Part shown: positions 26,069 to 37,083 of the stretch, piece by piece
Numbering within the stretch: the stretch's first letter is position 1
Layout: each line of letters begins with the position of its first letter
NCBI RefSeq assembly: GCF_001457035.1
Contig: NZ_KQ758617.1
Span: 496,001 to 560,000, forward strand
Source: Fictibacillus enclensis
GTDB lineage: Bacteria; Bacillota; Bacilli; Bacillales; Fictibacillaceae
Direction of reading: 5' to 3'
DNA length: 64,000 bases
Notes under the pieces: generated by a model
Database searches by the model: none
Told to the model about the DNA's origin: nothing
Seen by the model: only the letters and a program-made list of their open reading frames with translations
Translations under genes and position numbers: made by a program

Positions 26069-26404
26069 TTAGCGATTGCCTGGCGCTGGCTGGTCTACGC
26101 CCCGCACATGGTGGCGATGACCATCATTTTCCGTTGTATAAAAATCATAATAGTGTACATGCATGCCGTTTCCTACGGGGATGGCGGGGCCGGAATACGC
26201 CTTGTAGTGGTGGTTGTGCCCGTCCTCAAACACCACATAGCCTTCTGTATAATGGATGTGGCCTTGTTCGTGCTGGATGGGAGGGGAAGTCACATCCAGA
26301 CATTGATGGACATGTCCGTCGGCTATTGCGGTGTAATCTACTGAACCGTGATTATGGTGGGGTACAAAGCCGTTTACAAAATCATCTTTACCTACTTTGG
26401 CCAT
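26069..26404 (-). CDS. ymaF: YmaF family His-rich protein
   Basis: 111 residues with repeated His-containing stretches (HHNHGSVDYT, GHVHQCLDVTSPP, GHIHYTEGY, GHNHHYKAYSG, GMHVHYYDFY, DGHRHHVRG), the pattern of the YmaF family. Regularly spaced HxH pairs suggest metal binding. The role is unknown. It starts at ATG 26404, monocistronic. Confidence 0.85.
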   Translation of the reverse strand: MAKVGKDDFVNGFVPHHNHGSVDYTAIADGHVHQCLDVTSPPIQHEQGHIHYTEGYVVFEDGHNHHYKAYSGPAIPVGNGMHVHYYDFYTTENDGHRHHVRGVDQPAPGNR

Positions 26405-26553
26405 TCTTTCACACCTTCCTATGTTCTTTTACCTGTCGATAGGCCTTGTTGTGGCTATATGCCAAGTATATTTTGAACAGATGAAAAATATGATGTAGCA
26501 TGAACGGTATTCCTGTAAAAAAGGGTTTTACCGAGCGAAATAAAAAAGAAGAG

Positions 26554-26581
26554 AAAAAGCTGCCGAAGAAGGCGGCTTTTT
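26554..26581. terminator. Orphan bidirectional terminator hairpin
   Basis: AAAAAGCTGCC-gaagaa-GGCGGCTTTTT lies between divergent genes (ymaF starts at 26404, the glycosyltransferase at 26739) and so serves neither. It could end a short RNA or mark a deleted gene. A 38-codon frame runs through it without a ribosome binding site. Confidence 0.5.
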
Positions 26582-26738
26582 CGTTGCGAAAGGAAGCAGT
26601 TTTTTTGCTTAATTAGGGTATCATGGTGATGATTTTTAGGCAAAATGATAGATTGTTTTTTAACAAAGGGCATGACACCATTGATTTAATATTATTTTTG
26701 CAAATCACGTCATCAATTTATAGGGAGTGAGTCAATCT

Positions 26739-27941
26739 ATGACACGTGTTTTGTTTATTAATGCTGGGTCTGAAGGACATATCAATCCGACGATCGGAGT
26801 GGTGCAAGAGCTGATTTCGCGCGGAGAAGAAGTTGTTTATTTTACAGTAGAAGCCTTTCGGGACCGTGTAGAGAAGACTGGAGCGACTGTCCTGACATTT
26901 GACGGAGAAGCGTTTATTAAAGCCTTTCTATCAGGTGGACGAACGTATTTACTCGAAAGAATCAATGGCCTTTTGCAAACGGCAGATGTTGTAATCCCAA
27001 GCGTATTGGAGCAAACTGAAGGGGAACATTTTGATTACATGATCCATGATTCCATGTTTGGCTGTGGACGGTTTCTTGCACAAATTCTCAAACTTCCCGC
27101 CATTAGTTCGTGTACCTCTTTCGCACATACGAAAGACTCCTTCGAGAGCATGCTCGAACACCTTTCAAAAGATATCCCACCAAAAACACTGGAAGCGATT
27201 CGCGGGGACTACCGAAACATAACAACTAAATTGAAGGAAAACTATGATGTTGAAATTGGCTCGCCGTATGAAATTTTTTGTAATCCTGCACCATTGACCA
27301 TCATTTATACCACCAGGGAGTTTCAGCCTTCCGGGTACACATTTGATCCCTCCTATAAATTTGTGGGTCCATCTATTTCTCTACGGCCATCGAAAGAAAA
27401 CGTCGACTTCCCTGAGATCAAGGGGAAGGATCTCATTTACATATCTCTGGGTACGGTCTTTAACCAAGCCAAGGAATTCTATAAGCTTTGTTTTGAGGCC
27501 TTTGGAGACAGTGAACATACCGTGATCATGTCCATTGGGCAAAGAACGCAAAAGGCAGCTCTAGGGAAGATTCCGAAGAACTTCATCGTGGAAAATTACG
27601 TTCCACAGACGGAGGTGCTGAAAGAAGCTGATTTATTCATCACCCACGGAGGAATGAACAGTGCCAACGAAGGCCTTTACTACGGAGTGCCTTTACTTGT
27701 CATTCCGCAGAGCGCAGATCAGCCGATGGTTGCTCAACAAGTGGTCACAATTGGAGCTGGAAAGAAACTGCAAATGGAACACTTAACAGCGGCTCAACTT
27801 CATGAAGCCACAGATGCTATACTGAACGAGCCCTCTTTCCGACTACAGGTTGAGAAGACCAGCGAATCTTTTAAAAAGGCGGGAGGGTATCAGCAAGCAG
27901 TGGATGAGATCTTTAAATTTAAGGCTGAAATCGGGATATAA
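26739..27941 (+). CDS. MGT-family (macrolide-type) UDP-glycosyltransferase
   Basis: 400-residue GT-B glycosyltransferase of the family 1/MGT group (YjiC, YdhE, YojK relatives). The N-terminal acceptor domain begins RVLFINAGSEGHINPTIGVV with the catalytic His. The C-terminal nucleotide-sugar site has THGGMNSANEGLYYGVPLLV and PQSADQPMVAQQV, ending in the conserved D-Q pair. It transfers glucose from UDP-glucose to hydrophobic acceptors such as macrolides or flavonoids. Start at ATG 26739; a GTG at 26727 is the alternative. Convergent with the rifamycin phosphotransferase-like gene. Confidence 0.9.
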   Translation: MTRVLFINAGSEGHINPTIGVVQELISRGEEVVYFTVEAFRDRVEKTGATVLTFDGEAFIKAFLSGGRTYLLERINGLLQTADVVIPSVLEQTEGEHFDYMIHDSMFGCGRFLAQILKLPAISSCTSFAHTKDSFESMLEHLSKDIPPKTLEAIRGDYRNITTKLKENYDVEIGSPYEIFCNPAPLTIIYTTREFQPSGYTFDPSYKFVGPSISLRPSKENVDFPEIKGKDLIYISLGTVFNQAKEFYKLCFEAFGDSEHTVIMSIGQRTQKAALGKIPKNFIVENYVPQTEVLKEADLFITHGGMNSANEGLYYGVPLLVIPQSADQPMVAQQVVTIGAGKKLQMEHLTAAQLHEATDAILNEPSFRLQVEKTSESFKKAGGYQQAVDEIFKFKAEIGI

Positions 27942-27960
27942 CTTTCAACCACAAAAGAAA

Positions 27961-28001
27961 GGGCTGACACCAACGATGCTATGTGAGCGTTTGGGTCAGC
28001 C
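27961..28001 (+). terminator. Rho-independent terminator between convergent genes
   Basis: GGCTGACaCCAA...TTGGgTCAGCC stem, then CTCTATTTTTT. It ends the glycosyltransferase transcript and may also act on the opposing gene. Confidence 0.75.
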
Positions 28002-28015
28002 TCTATTTTTTCACA

Positions 28016-30616
<2,601 letters not shown>

Positions 30617-30726
30617 TCACATCTCTCCTAACCTTAACGATTCTTATGGTTTCTTAGAACCTTGCTCTGATTATTTTATAGAAAAAATAAACGATTAACA
30701 GTCTTATATTATTTTCCTTTATATGG

Positions 30727-30858
30727 TATGATAAAGATGGGAGATAACATTCAAATGTTGATTTGAAGAAAAAACCATACATAAAAACATCTAAGCAGCG
30801 AATCAAAATAAGGTTGGGAGCATTTCTTCAATAAGAAGGGATGCTTCCTTTTCGTTAA
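30727..30858 (+). ncRNA. Candidate small RNA (promoter plus terminator, no gene)
   Basis: In the 367-base gap between rph and the next gene, TATGAT (30727-30732) with an AT-rich upstream could be a -10. About 100 bases later GGAGCATtTCTTC-aataa-GAAGgGATGCTTCC (30817-30852) is followed by TTTTC. No open frame of note is between them. No clear -35 is visible, so this stays speculative. Confidence 0.25.
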
Positions 30859-30958
30859 ATGACTTTGTTACATAAAATGAGACGGTGTATGAATTGGAAA
30901 GGAAATCATAATCAGATAATAGCTTCCATTGATATTGGTGTAATCCAGCTGACACTAA

Positions 30959-30984
30959 AAAAAGAACCGCCTAAGCAGTCCTTT
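30959..30984 (-). terminator. Rho-independent terminator
   Basis: Minus strand AGGACTGC-ttag-GCGGTTCT followed by T7, pairing with G-U wobbles, directly at the end of the hypothetical gene. Confidence 0.6.
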
Positions 30985-31469
30985 TAATTTCCCCTATGTC
31001 GTTGCAGCAATTGATCGATCTTATAGGTTTCTTTTCCTCCGTATGTATAGCTGAATCCGTAAAGTGAAGCCTGGTTGGCGAGATCGCTCAGGATGCGGTA
31101 AAGATAGACGACTGCTCGCGGCTGGTTATCATTTTTGACTAAATGCTGGAGCTGGTCGATGTTGGAGATGTCTTTTGTGATTTTGGGATCGGGAACGTTA
31201 GCGGCAAGCACTCGTAAACTCCCAAAATCGATATCGTTGAACTCGCTCCTGAAAATGGGAATATTTTTGATTTGATGGGCAGTTGAAAGATAGCTGATTT
31301 GGTTATAGGTTTGTTGAATTTGTTTGGTTAACAGCAGTTCTGAAAAGTAAATGCGTTCTTTATACGGTGTGGGCTTAAGTATGGAGTGGCTTGCCGTGGT
31401 GTAGAGCATCAGGATGAAACAAGAAATGAGCAGTGTTCCTGTCGTAAGGGAGAGTGTGAGTTTTTTCAA
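30984..31469 (-). CDS. Hypothetical membrane-anchored or secreted protein
   Basis: 161 residues with an N-terminal hydrophobic segment (about 5-25, signal peptide or anchor) and a helical, hydrophilic exterior domain containing YKERIYFSELLLTKQIQQTY and a Tyr-rich end (YGFSYTYGGKETYK). It uses a TTG start at 31469 with AAGGAG upstream at a rather long 13-base spacing. I recognise no family. It lies upstream of and divergent from the cobalamin riboswitch and is unlikely to be part of that operon. Confidence 0.6.
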   Translation of the reverse strand: MKKLTLSLTTGTLLISCFILMLYTTASHSILKPTPYKERIYFSELLLTKQIQQTYNQISYLSTAHQIKNIPIFRSEFNDIDFGSLRVLAANVPDPKITKDISNIDQLQHLVKNDNQPRAVVYLYRILSDLANQASLYGFSYTYGGKETYKIDQLLQRHRGN

Positions 31470-31688
31470 TTTGGCTCTTCATCTCCTTCGGTTTCTTTTT
31501 TTTAAGCCTACCAAGATTATCCTTGGGAATCAAATGATAGATGGGAGTTTTGTCAGGGATGGCAGGGGCAGATGGAACTAAAAAAGTAACTTTTCAAACA
31601 AAAAAGCAGGGATCTCCAACAAAATGACTATTGTGCATTTTCTGAAAGTATAGTAGGTTATGTTCAACACGATTTTTAACTGAATAGG

Positions 31689-31856
31689 TATTTAAAAGTG
31701 CTCAAGTGAACCTTGGGATAATAGGGAAACCGGTGTAAATCCGGTGCAGCCCCCGCTACTGTAAGCATTGATGGACTGTCGATATAGCCACTGGCCAAGA
31801 GCTGGGAAGGTGACAGATTCAGGTGATGTGCGAGCCAGGAGACCTGCTTTTAAATG
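31689..31856 (+). promoter_or_regulatory. Cobalamin (AdoCbl) riboswitch
   Basis: The conserved core is present: AGGGAAACCGGTGTAAATCCGGT, then GCAGCCCCCGCTACTGTAAG, and the B12 box GAGCCAGGAGACCTGC (31832-31847). P1 forms between TTTAAAAG (31691) and CTTTTAAAT (31847). It senses adenosylcobalamin and should repress the downstream cob operon when B12 is plentiful. Confidence 0.95.
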
Positions 31857-31880
31857 AGTCATACAATTCTCGGAGGGAGG

Positions 31881-32002
31881 ATGACGTCGTTTCTATGTTG
31901 CAATATAATCCATTTCGTAAAATGGTTTACATTCGCAGTTACAGGGTGGCCGCGTGTCAATCAACCTTCCGTTTACGTTGTTTAATCAACGGAATTTCTT
32001 AA
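31881..32002 (+). other. Riboswitch expression platform with two overlapping leader ORFs
   Basis: Between the aptamer and the terminator lie GGAGGGAGG (31872-31880) and two open frames: ATG 31881-31985 (34 codons) and ATG 31895-32002 (35 codons). The second stops exactly at the foot of the terminator stem. An inverted repeat TTCCGTT...AACGGAA (about 31964-31994) could be an alternative stem. Whether either frame is translated is unknown. Confidence 0.35.
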
Positions 32003-32033
32003 AGGGGGCTGACATGAGAGGCTGCCCTTTTTT
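32001..32033 (+). terminator. Riboswitch-controlled terminator
   Basis: AAAGGG (32001) pairs with CCCTTT (32025) around a GGC...GCT inner stem, followed by T6. It lies 30 bases before cbiW, suiting transcription attenuation by the cobalamin riboswitch. Confidence 0.6.
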
Positions 32034-32062
32034 GCGTGGAAAAAAGTAGAGGAAGTGATGTT

Positions 32063-32452
32063 ATGACGACATGGAACTTAAACGGAACAATGAGCCATGT
32101 GCTCATCTGCAACGGATCAAGCTGTATGAGAAAAGGCGGAGAGGAAGTGACTCAGGCGATTCGCGACGAAATTAAAAAGCTGAAGCTTGACCAGCAGGTG
32201 CACACGACCCGGACCCGCTGCAACGGACGGTGCAAGGACGCCTGTGTGGCGATCATCTATCCTGAAGGAACATGGTACAGCGTGCGGGATGAAGAGGCAG
32301 CAAGGAAACTTGTCACTAATCACTTGGGAAAAGGTGAAAAGATGAAACAGCATGTGATCTATGAATACGGCGAAGAAGGATTCTGTCTGGAGGCAGAAAA
32401 CGGCTGGACAACCGGCGTTGAGAAAGTGAAGGAAAAGGAGGCCGTGAAGTAA
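32063..32452 (+). CDS. cbiW: CbiW, thioredoxin-like [2Fe-2S] ferredoxin
   Basis: 129 residues. The Cys pattern CNGSSC (16, 21) and RCNGRCKDAC (53, 57, 61) is that of thioredoxin-like [2Fe-2S] ferredoxins. The position as first gene of a cob operon ahead of cbiH60 matches CbiW of Priestia (Bacillus) megaterium. It probably supplies electrons for a ring-contraction or reductive step. The start at 32063 follows GAGGAAGTG. It ends in an ATG-type overlap with the metal permease gene (stop and start share base 32452). Confidence 0.85.
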   Translation: MTTWNLNGTMSHVLICNGSSCMRKGGEEVTQAIRDEIKKLKLDQQVHTTRTRCNGRCKDACVAIIYPEGTWYSVRDEEAARKLVTNHLGKGEKMKQHVIYEYGEEGFCLEAENGWTTGVEKVKEKEAVK

Positions 32453-33150
32453 TGGAATTAATGACCTTTGCGGTGCTGGCGATTTTTATCGGCATGCGCC
32501 ACGGATTGGATGGGGATCATGTCGCTGCGATCGCGGATATGGTGGGAAGCGAACGTAGACGAAAAAGACAGCTGACGCTGGGGGTCATGTATGCCCTCGG
32601 CCATGGAGCTATCGTCTTTTTGATCGGGCTTTTGTCCATCTATGTTGGGGCGAAATTGCCAGAAGGTGCGCAGAGCTATCTGGAGCTCGCCGTCAGTGTA
32701 ACGCTGATTATTCTGGGCTTGATTATCATCCTGTCTATCTTTCGGCGGAAGAAAGACTATGAGTACAAAAGCCGATTAATGATTGTCATGGATTACATAC
32801 GAAAACTGACCGGTTCAAAAAAAGAAACTTCAGATCTAACGAAATTTGGTATCATCAGCGCCTTTATCATCGGCGTTATCCATGGAATCGGAGTGGAAAG
32901 CCCGACCCAGATCGCAGCCGTTACCCAGGCGGCTGGTCTTGGCAGTGTCACAGGCGCCACCATGCAGCTCGTCCTGTTCGTAATCGGACTTTTAGCTTCC
33001 ACCATCTGTGTAACATTCTTGTTCACCTGGGGCTTTATGAAAGCGAGCATGAAGAAAGGATTTTACATTGTACTGGGTTCCGTGACCGGCGTGTATAGCG
33101 TAGGGCTCGGGCTCTATATGATGGCCGAACTGTTGAAAGGAGGTTTTTGA
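32452..33150 (+). CDS. NiCoT-type nickel/cobalt permease
   Basis: 232 residues with about six membrane helices. The NiCoT metal motif HX4DH is present as RHGLDGDHVAAIAD (His17, Asp22, His23). A second motif HGIGVESPTQIAAV follows the central loop. This is shorter than classical HoxN-type NiCoTs and closer to the small HupE/UreH-like members. Embedded between cbiW and cbiH60 and under the B12 riboswitch, it is most likely the cobalt importer feeding the cobaltochelatase. Confidence 0.87.
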   Translation: MELMTFAVLAIFIGMRHGLDGDHVAAIADMVGSERRRKRQLTLGVMYALGHGAIVFLIGLLSIYVGAKLPEGAQSYLELAVSVTLIILGLIIILSIFRRKKDYEYKSRLMIVMDYIRKLTGSKKETSDLTKFGIISAFIIGVIHGIGVESPTQIAAVTQAAGLGSVTGATMQLVLFVIGLLASTICVTFLFTWGFMKASMKKGFYIVLGSVTGVYSVGLGLYMMAELLKGGF

Positions 33151-33151
33151 C

Positions 33152-34759
33152 ATGAAAGGAAAGCTGCTCATTATCGGATTCGGACCTGGAAGCTATGACC
33201 ACATTACCGAACGGGCAAAGCAGGCGATCCAGGAAAGTGACTGTATTGTCGGCTATAAAACGTATGTGGAACTCATCAGCGGCCTGATCACCGACCAGAA
33301 AATCATCAGTACCGGGATGTCCGAGGAAGTCAGCCGGGCTCAAGCCGCTGTAAAAATGGCGGAAGATGGGCAAAAGGTGGCGGTCATCTCAAGCGGGGAT
33401 GCCGGCGTTTATGGGATGAGCGGCCTCGTGTACGAGGTGCTCGTGGAAAAAGGCTGGAAGGAAGCCACCGGGGTGGAAGTGGAAGTGATTCCGGGGATCT
33501 CGGCGATCAATTCCTGTGCCTCCTTGCTCGGCGCTCCGGTCATGCATGATGCGTGTACGATCAGTCTGAGCGACCACCTGACGCCATGGAAGCTGATCGA
33601 AAAACGGATCGAAGCCGCGGCACAGGCGGATTTCGTCATCGCCTTTTATAACCCGAAAAGCGGAAGGCGCACAAGACAGATTGTTGAAGCTCAAAAAATT
33701 CTCCTGCAGCACCGTTCGCCGGAGACCCCGGTCGGTCTCGTAAAAAGTGCATACCGTGACCGGGAGAGCGTAGTGATCTCAAACCTGAGAGATATGCTCG
33801 ACCATGACATTGGCATGCTGACTACGGTCATCGTCGGAAACTCACAAACCTTTTTGTATGACGAAAACAAACTCATTACCCCAAGAGGTTATCAGCGAAA
33901 ATACACGCTGAATACAGAAAAGCAGCGATTACGCCCGCATGAACGATTGCGCAAGGAAAATGAACCATGGGCGCTGCCGGACGAAGAGCCGGTGAGTGAA
34001 AAGGTCGAAGCTCAAGCTAGTGCTCTTCAGCTGGCGAATGAAGCGCTAGCTCTGGCGACCGGTAAGCAGGAGGAAGAGCCTGCAGAAGATATCATTCCAT
34101 CCCGCGTTGAATCCATTCTGGAATTTGGAGTAAGTCCCGGGCTGGTAAATAAAAAGTTTACGTCGAAACAACTCCTTACGTTAGCCGAAGTGGTCGGCGA
34201 GCATGGAGAGATGGAATACACACCGCACCATCAGATCAAGGTGCAGCTGTCGACGGACGAGCCCGACCTCGTTACTGAAAAGCTAAAAGCGGAAGGCTTC
34301 CTGCTGCTTCCGGCGGGAGACGTGCTTCAGATCAAGGCGTGTGACTTTTGTGACGGAGAAAAGTACGATTCCATTCCGTACGTGGAACAGCTGCAGGAAG
34401 AACTTGGCGGACGGGCGCTCCCAAAGGAACTAAAGCTTGGATTCAATGGCTGCGGAATGGCTTGCTATGGAGGTGTTCAGGAGGATATCGGTATCGTGTT
34501 CCGCAAAGGCAAATTCGATCTGTTCCTCGGTGGCAAACCGCTCAGCCGGACCGCGCATTCAGCCCAGCCAGTCATGGAAGGGATCGAACCGGATCAGCTG
34601 GTGGGCATCGTTACGGGTATCATCCAGGAATATGAAGAAAAAGGGCATCCAAATGAGCGGTTCTTTAAGTTCTTCAAACGCGTGCAAGAGGTTGGCGGAT
34701 TCAAACATAAAGACATGGCTCCGGTCATTCAGCTCGAACCGGCTCCATGCGGAGATTAA
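33152..34759 (+). CDS. cbiH60: CbiH60, cobalt-factor III C17-methyltransferase with Fe-S domain
   Basis: 535 residues. The N-terminal half (about 1-240) is a precorrin-3B C17-methyltransferase fold: SAM loop GFGPGSYDHIT, SSGDAGVYGMSGL, IPGISAINSCASLLGAP. A charged linker leads to a C-terminal nitrite/sulfite reductase-like domain with Cys397, Cys400, Cys434 and Cys438 (CDFC, CGMAC), a [4Fe-4S] site. This two-domain form is the CbiH60 of P. megaterium. It methylates C17 and contracts the ring of cobalt-factor III, giving cobalt-precorrin-4. It starts at ATG 33152 with GGAGG 8 bases upstream. Confidence 0.93.
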   Translation: MKGKLLIIGFGPGSYDHITERAKQAIQESDCIVGYKTYVELISGLITDQKIISTGMSEEVSRAQAAVKMAEDGQKVAVISSGDAGVYGMSGLVYEVLVEKGWKEATGVEVEVIPGISAINSCASLLGAPVMHDACTISLSDHLTPWKLIEKRIEAAAQADFVIAFYNPKSGRRTRQIVEAQKILLQHRSPETPVGLVKSAYRDRESVVISNLRDMLDHDIGMLTTVIVGNSQTFLYDENKLITPRGYQRKYTLNTEKQRLRPHERLRKENEPWALPDEEPVSEKVEAQASALQLANEALALATGKQEEEPAEDIIPSRVESILEFGVSPGLVNKKFTSKQLLTLAEVVGEHGEMEYTPHHQIKVQLSTDEPDLVTEKLKAEGFLLLPAGDVLQIKACDFCDGEKYDSIPYVEQLQEELGGRALPKELKLGFNGCGMACYGGVQEDIGIVFRKGKFDLFLGGKPLSRTAHSAQPVMEGIEPDQLVGIVTGIIQEYEEKGHPNERFFKFFKRVQEVGGFKHKDMAPVIQLEPAPCGD

Positions 34760-34770
34760 GGAGGAAAACA

Positions 34771-35655
34771 ATGAAGGCAATTTTAATGGTAGGCCATGGC
34801 AGTCGGGATCCGGAAGGCAATGAGCAGGTTCGCACCTTTATCGACGAAATACGGACAAAGGTGGATTCTGGACTGCTGGTCGAAACGTGTTTTCTGGAGT
34901 TCGAAAGTCCTGATATTCATGAGGGGATTGAGAGTTGTGTTCAAAAAGGCGCCACTTCGGTAGCCGTGGTGCCGATCATGCTGCTTCCGGCAGGTCACTC
35001 CAAGATTCATATTCCAGCTGCGATCGATGAGGAGAAGGAAGTATACCCGCATATCAACTTTTCATATGGACGTCCCATCGGTGTCCATGAAGCGGCACTC
35101 GATATTCTCACTCATCGTCTGCAGGAGATCGGCGAGAATCCAGTTTCTCCTGATGAGGATACTGCGGTCATTCTTCTCGGGCGTGGAGGCAGTGATCCGG
35201 ACGCCAACAGTGATCTGTACAAGATTACGAGACTGCTGTGGGAGCGTCTGAACTATAAGATCATTGAACCTTCCTTTATGGGAGTGACCGATCCGCTCGT
35301 TGCCGAAGGAGTGGAGCGATCCATCAAGCTTGGCGCCAAAAAGGTCATTATCCTTCCGTACTTTCTGTTTACCGGCATCCTGATCAACCGGCTGGAGAAG
35401 ATGGTCGCCGATTTCAAACAGCAGTACCCGGACCATGAGTTCCAGCTGGCTCAGTATTTCGGTTTCCATCCTGATCTTCAGAAAATCCTTATCGACCGGA
35501 TGGAGGAAGTCCTGCAGGGAGAAGTGAAGATGAACTGCGATACGTGTCAGTACCGCCTCGACGCCATGGAGCATATCGACCACCATCATCATCACGACCA
35601 TGATCACCACCACCATGACCATCACCATCACGGGCGGGAGGAACAGAAGGTATGA
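34771..35655 (+). CDS. cbiX: CbiX, sirohydrochlorin cobaltochelatase with His-rich tail
   Basis: 294 residues, the long (two-lobe) CbiX. The first lobe begins ILMVGHGSRDPEGNEQV with the metal His9; the second has VILLGRGGSDPDAN. A CDTCQYRL motif precedes a C-terminal tail (about 269-286) almost entirely His and Asp. The tail probably stores or buffers cobalt, as proposed for other His-rich CbiX proteins, some of which also bind an Fe-S centre. The start at 34771 has AAGGAGG. It inserts Co2+ into sirohydrochlorin, the committed early-cobalt step. Confidence 0.93.
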   Translation: MKAILMVGHGSRDPEGNEQVRTFIDEIRTKVDSGLLVETCFLEFESPDIHEGIESCVQKGATSVAVVPIMLLPAGHSKIHIPAAIDEEKEVYPHINFSYGRPIGVHEAALDILTHRLQEIGENPVSPDEDTAVILLGRGGSDPDANSDLYKITRLLWERLNYKIIEPSFMGVTDPLVAEGVERSIKLGAKKVIILPYFLFTGILINRLEKMVADFKQQYPDHEFQLAQYFGFHPDLQKILIDRMEEVLQGEVKMNCDTCQYRLDAMEHIDHHHHHDHDHHHHDHHHHGREEQKV

Positions 35656-36428
35656 TTCTTTTTCTTGCAGGAACGAGTGATGCGCGGGAGCTTGCACTCA
35701 CCATAAAGGAAGCTGGCTACCCGCTTCTTGCGACAGTGGTCACGGAAAACGCCGCATTGGAGCTCAGAAAGAATGGATTGAACGTACATACAGGCCGGCT
35801 CAATCAGGACGAAATCGGAAATTTTATCGAGCAGCACGGCGTGACGATGGTCGTGGATGCGTCTCATCCATTTGCAGAGGAAGCGAGCAAGAACGCGATG
35901 GCGGGAGCAAAGGAAAAAGGCGTATTGTACCTCCGTTATGAGCGGGACCGGCAGGATTATGAGCATAAGCATCTTCTGGCAGCTGACACGTATGAAGAGG
36001 CGGCCGAAAAGGCAGGGGAACTTGGCGGTGTCATCATGCTGACGACCGGAAGCAAGACATTGCAGATTTTCACCGAAAAACTGCTGAACCGGTCCAATGT
36101 TTCCTTGATCGCCCGCATGCTGCCGAGGAAAGACAACATGGAAAAATGCGAGCAGCTTGGCTTTCCGCAAAAGAGTATCGTGGCCATTCAAGGGCCGTTC
36201 ACGAAAGACTTCAACAAAGCTTTGTTTCAGCAGTTGAAGGTGGATGTGATGATCACCAAGGAAAGCGGCAAACAGGGAGCGGTGGATGAGAAAGTGGAAG
36301 CGGCACTTGAGATGGGGATTCAGGTGGTCATGATCAAACGGCCGAAAATCGCCTATGAAAACCAGTATTCAGATTTTGCGGATATCTTGCAGCATATTTC
36401 CCGGGAATGGAAAGGAGTTTTAGCATGA
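35652..36428 (+). CDS. cbiJ: CbiJ, cobalt-precorrin-6A reductase
   Basis: 258-residue CbiJ/CobK. It opens with ILFLAGTSDARELALTIKEAG, the nucleotide-binding start of the family; VVDASHPFAEEASKNA and GAVDEKVEAALEMGIQVVMIKRP follow. It reduces the macrocycle double bond of cobalt-precorrin-6A with NAD(P)H. Its ATG overlaps the cbiX stop (ATGA), so the two are coupled. Confidence 0.92.
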   Translation: MILFLAGTSDARELALTIKEAGYPLLATVVTENAALELRKNGLNVHTGRLNQDEIGNFIEQHGVTMVVDASHPFAEEASKNAMAGAKEKGVLYLRYERDRQDYEHKHLLAADTYEEAAEKAGELGGVIMLTTGSKTLQIFTEKLLNRSNVSLIARMLPRKDNMEKCEQLGFPQKSIVAIQGPFTKDFNKALFQQLKVDVMITKESGKQGAVDEKVEAALEMGIQVVMIKRPKIAYENQYSDFADILQHISREWKGVLA

Positions 36429-37081
36429 GCATGATGGACTTTAGAACGGAATTTATACCAACCACGGTTCAGCCCCAGCAGATTGAAGGAAGAAGCTTTG
36501 AAATGATTGATGAGGAAATCGGTGAGCATCCGTATACGGAGGAGCAGTATCCGATCGTTCGCCGGGTCATTCACGCCTCGGCGGATTTTGAGCTCGGAAA
36601 AAGCATGGTTTTTCATCCGGACGCTATACAGGCAGGCATTCAGGCGATCAGAGGCGGCAAGAAAGTCGTGGCCGATGTGCAGATGGTTCAGGTGGGCGTG
36701 AGCAAGAACCGCATCGAAAAGTACGGAGGAGAAGTGAAGGTGTACATTTCGGATCCGGATGTGATGGAAGAGGCAAAAAAGCTGAACACGACACGTGCGA
36801 TCATCTCCATGCGCAAAGCGATCAAGGAAGCGGACGGAGGCATTTTCGCCATCGGTAACGCACCGACCGCGCTTTTGGAACTGATTCGTCTCGTGAAGGA
36901 AGGGGAGGCAAAGCCAGGTTTGGTGATCGGTCTGCCGGTTGGTTTCGTTTCGGCTGCAGAGTCGAAGGAAGAATTGGCGAAGCTTGATATTCCTTATATT
37001 ACGAATGTGGGCCGAAAAGGCGGAAGTACCGTTACGGTGGCCGCGCTGAACGCGATTTCCCTTCTTGCTGAACAGGTATAA
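36425..37081 (+). CDS. cbiC: CbiC, cobalt-precorrin-8 methylmutase
   Basis: 218-residue methylmutase: RRVIHASADFELGKSMVFHPDA, with the catalytic His in VIHAS, and a C-terminal VGFVSAAESKEEL segment typical of CbiC/CobH. It moves the C11 methyl group to C12, forming cobyrinate. The start ATG 36425 overlaps the cbiJ stop by 4 bases, with GGAG 7 bases before. Confidence 0.93.
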   Translation: MSMMDFRTEFIPTTVQPQQIEGRSFEMIDEEIGEHPYTEEQYPIVRRVIHASADFELGKSMVFHPDAIQAGIQAIRGGKKVVADVQMVQVGVSKNRIEKYGGEVKVYISDPDVMEEAKKLNTTRAIISMRKAIKEADGGIFAIGNAPTALLELIRLVKEGEAKPGLVIGLPVGFVSAAESKEELAKLDIPYITNVGRKGGSTVTVAALNAISLLAEQV

Positions 37082-37083
37082 CC

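Noticed and set aside
26498-26614. 38-codon frame through the orphan terminator hairpin
   Set aside because: No ribosome binding site, and the hairpin with T-tracts explains the sequence better.
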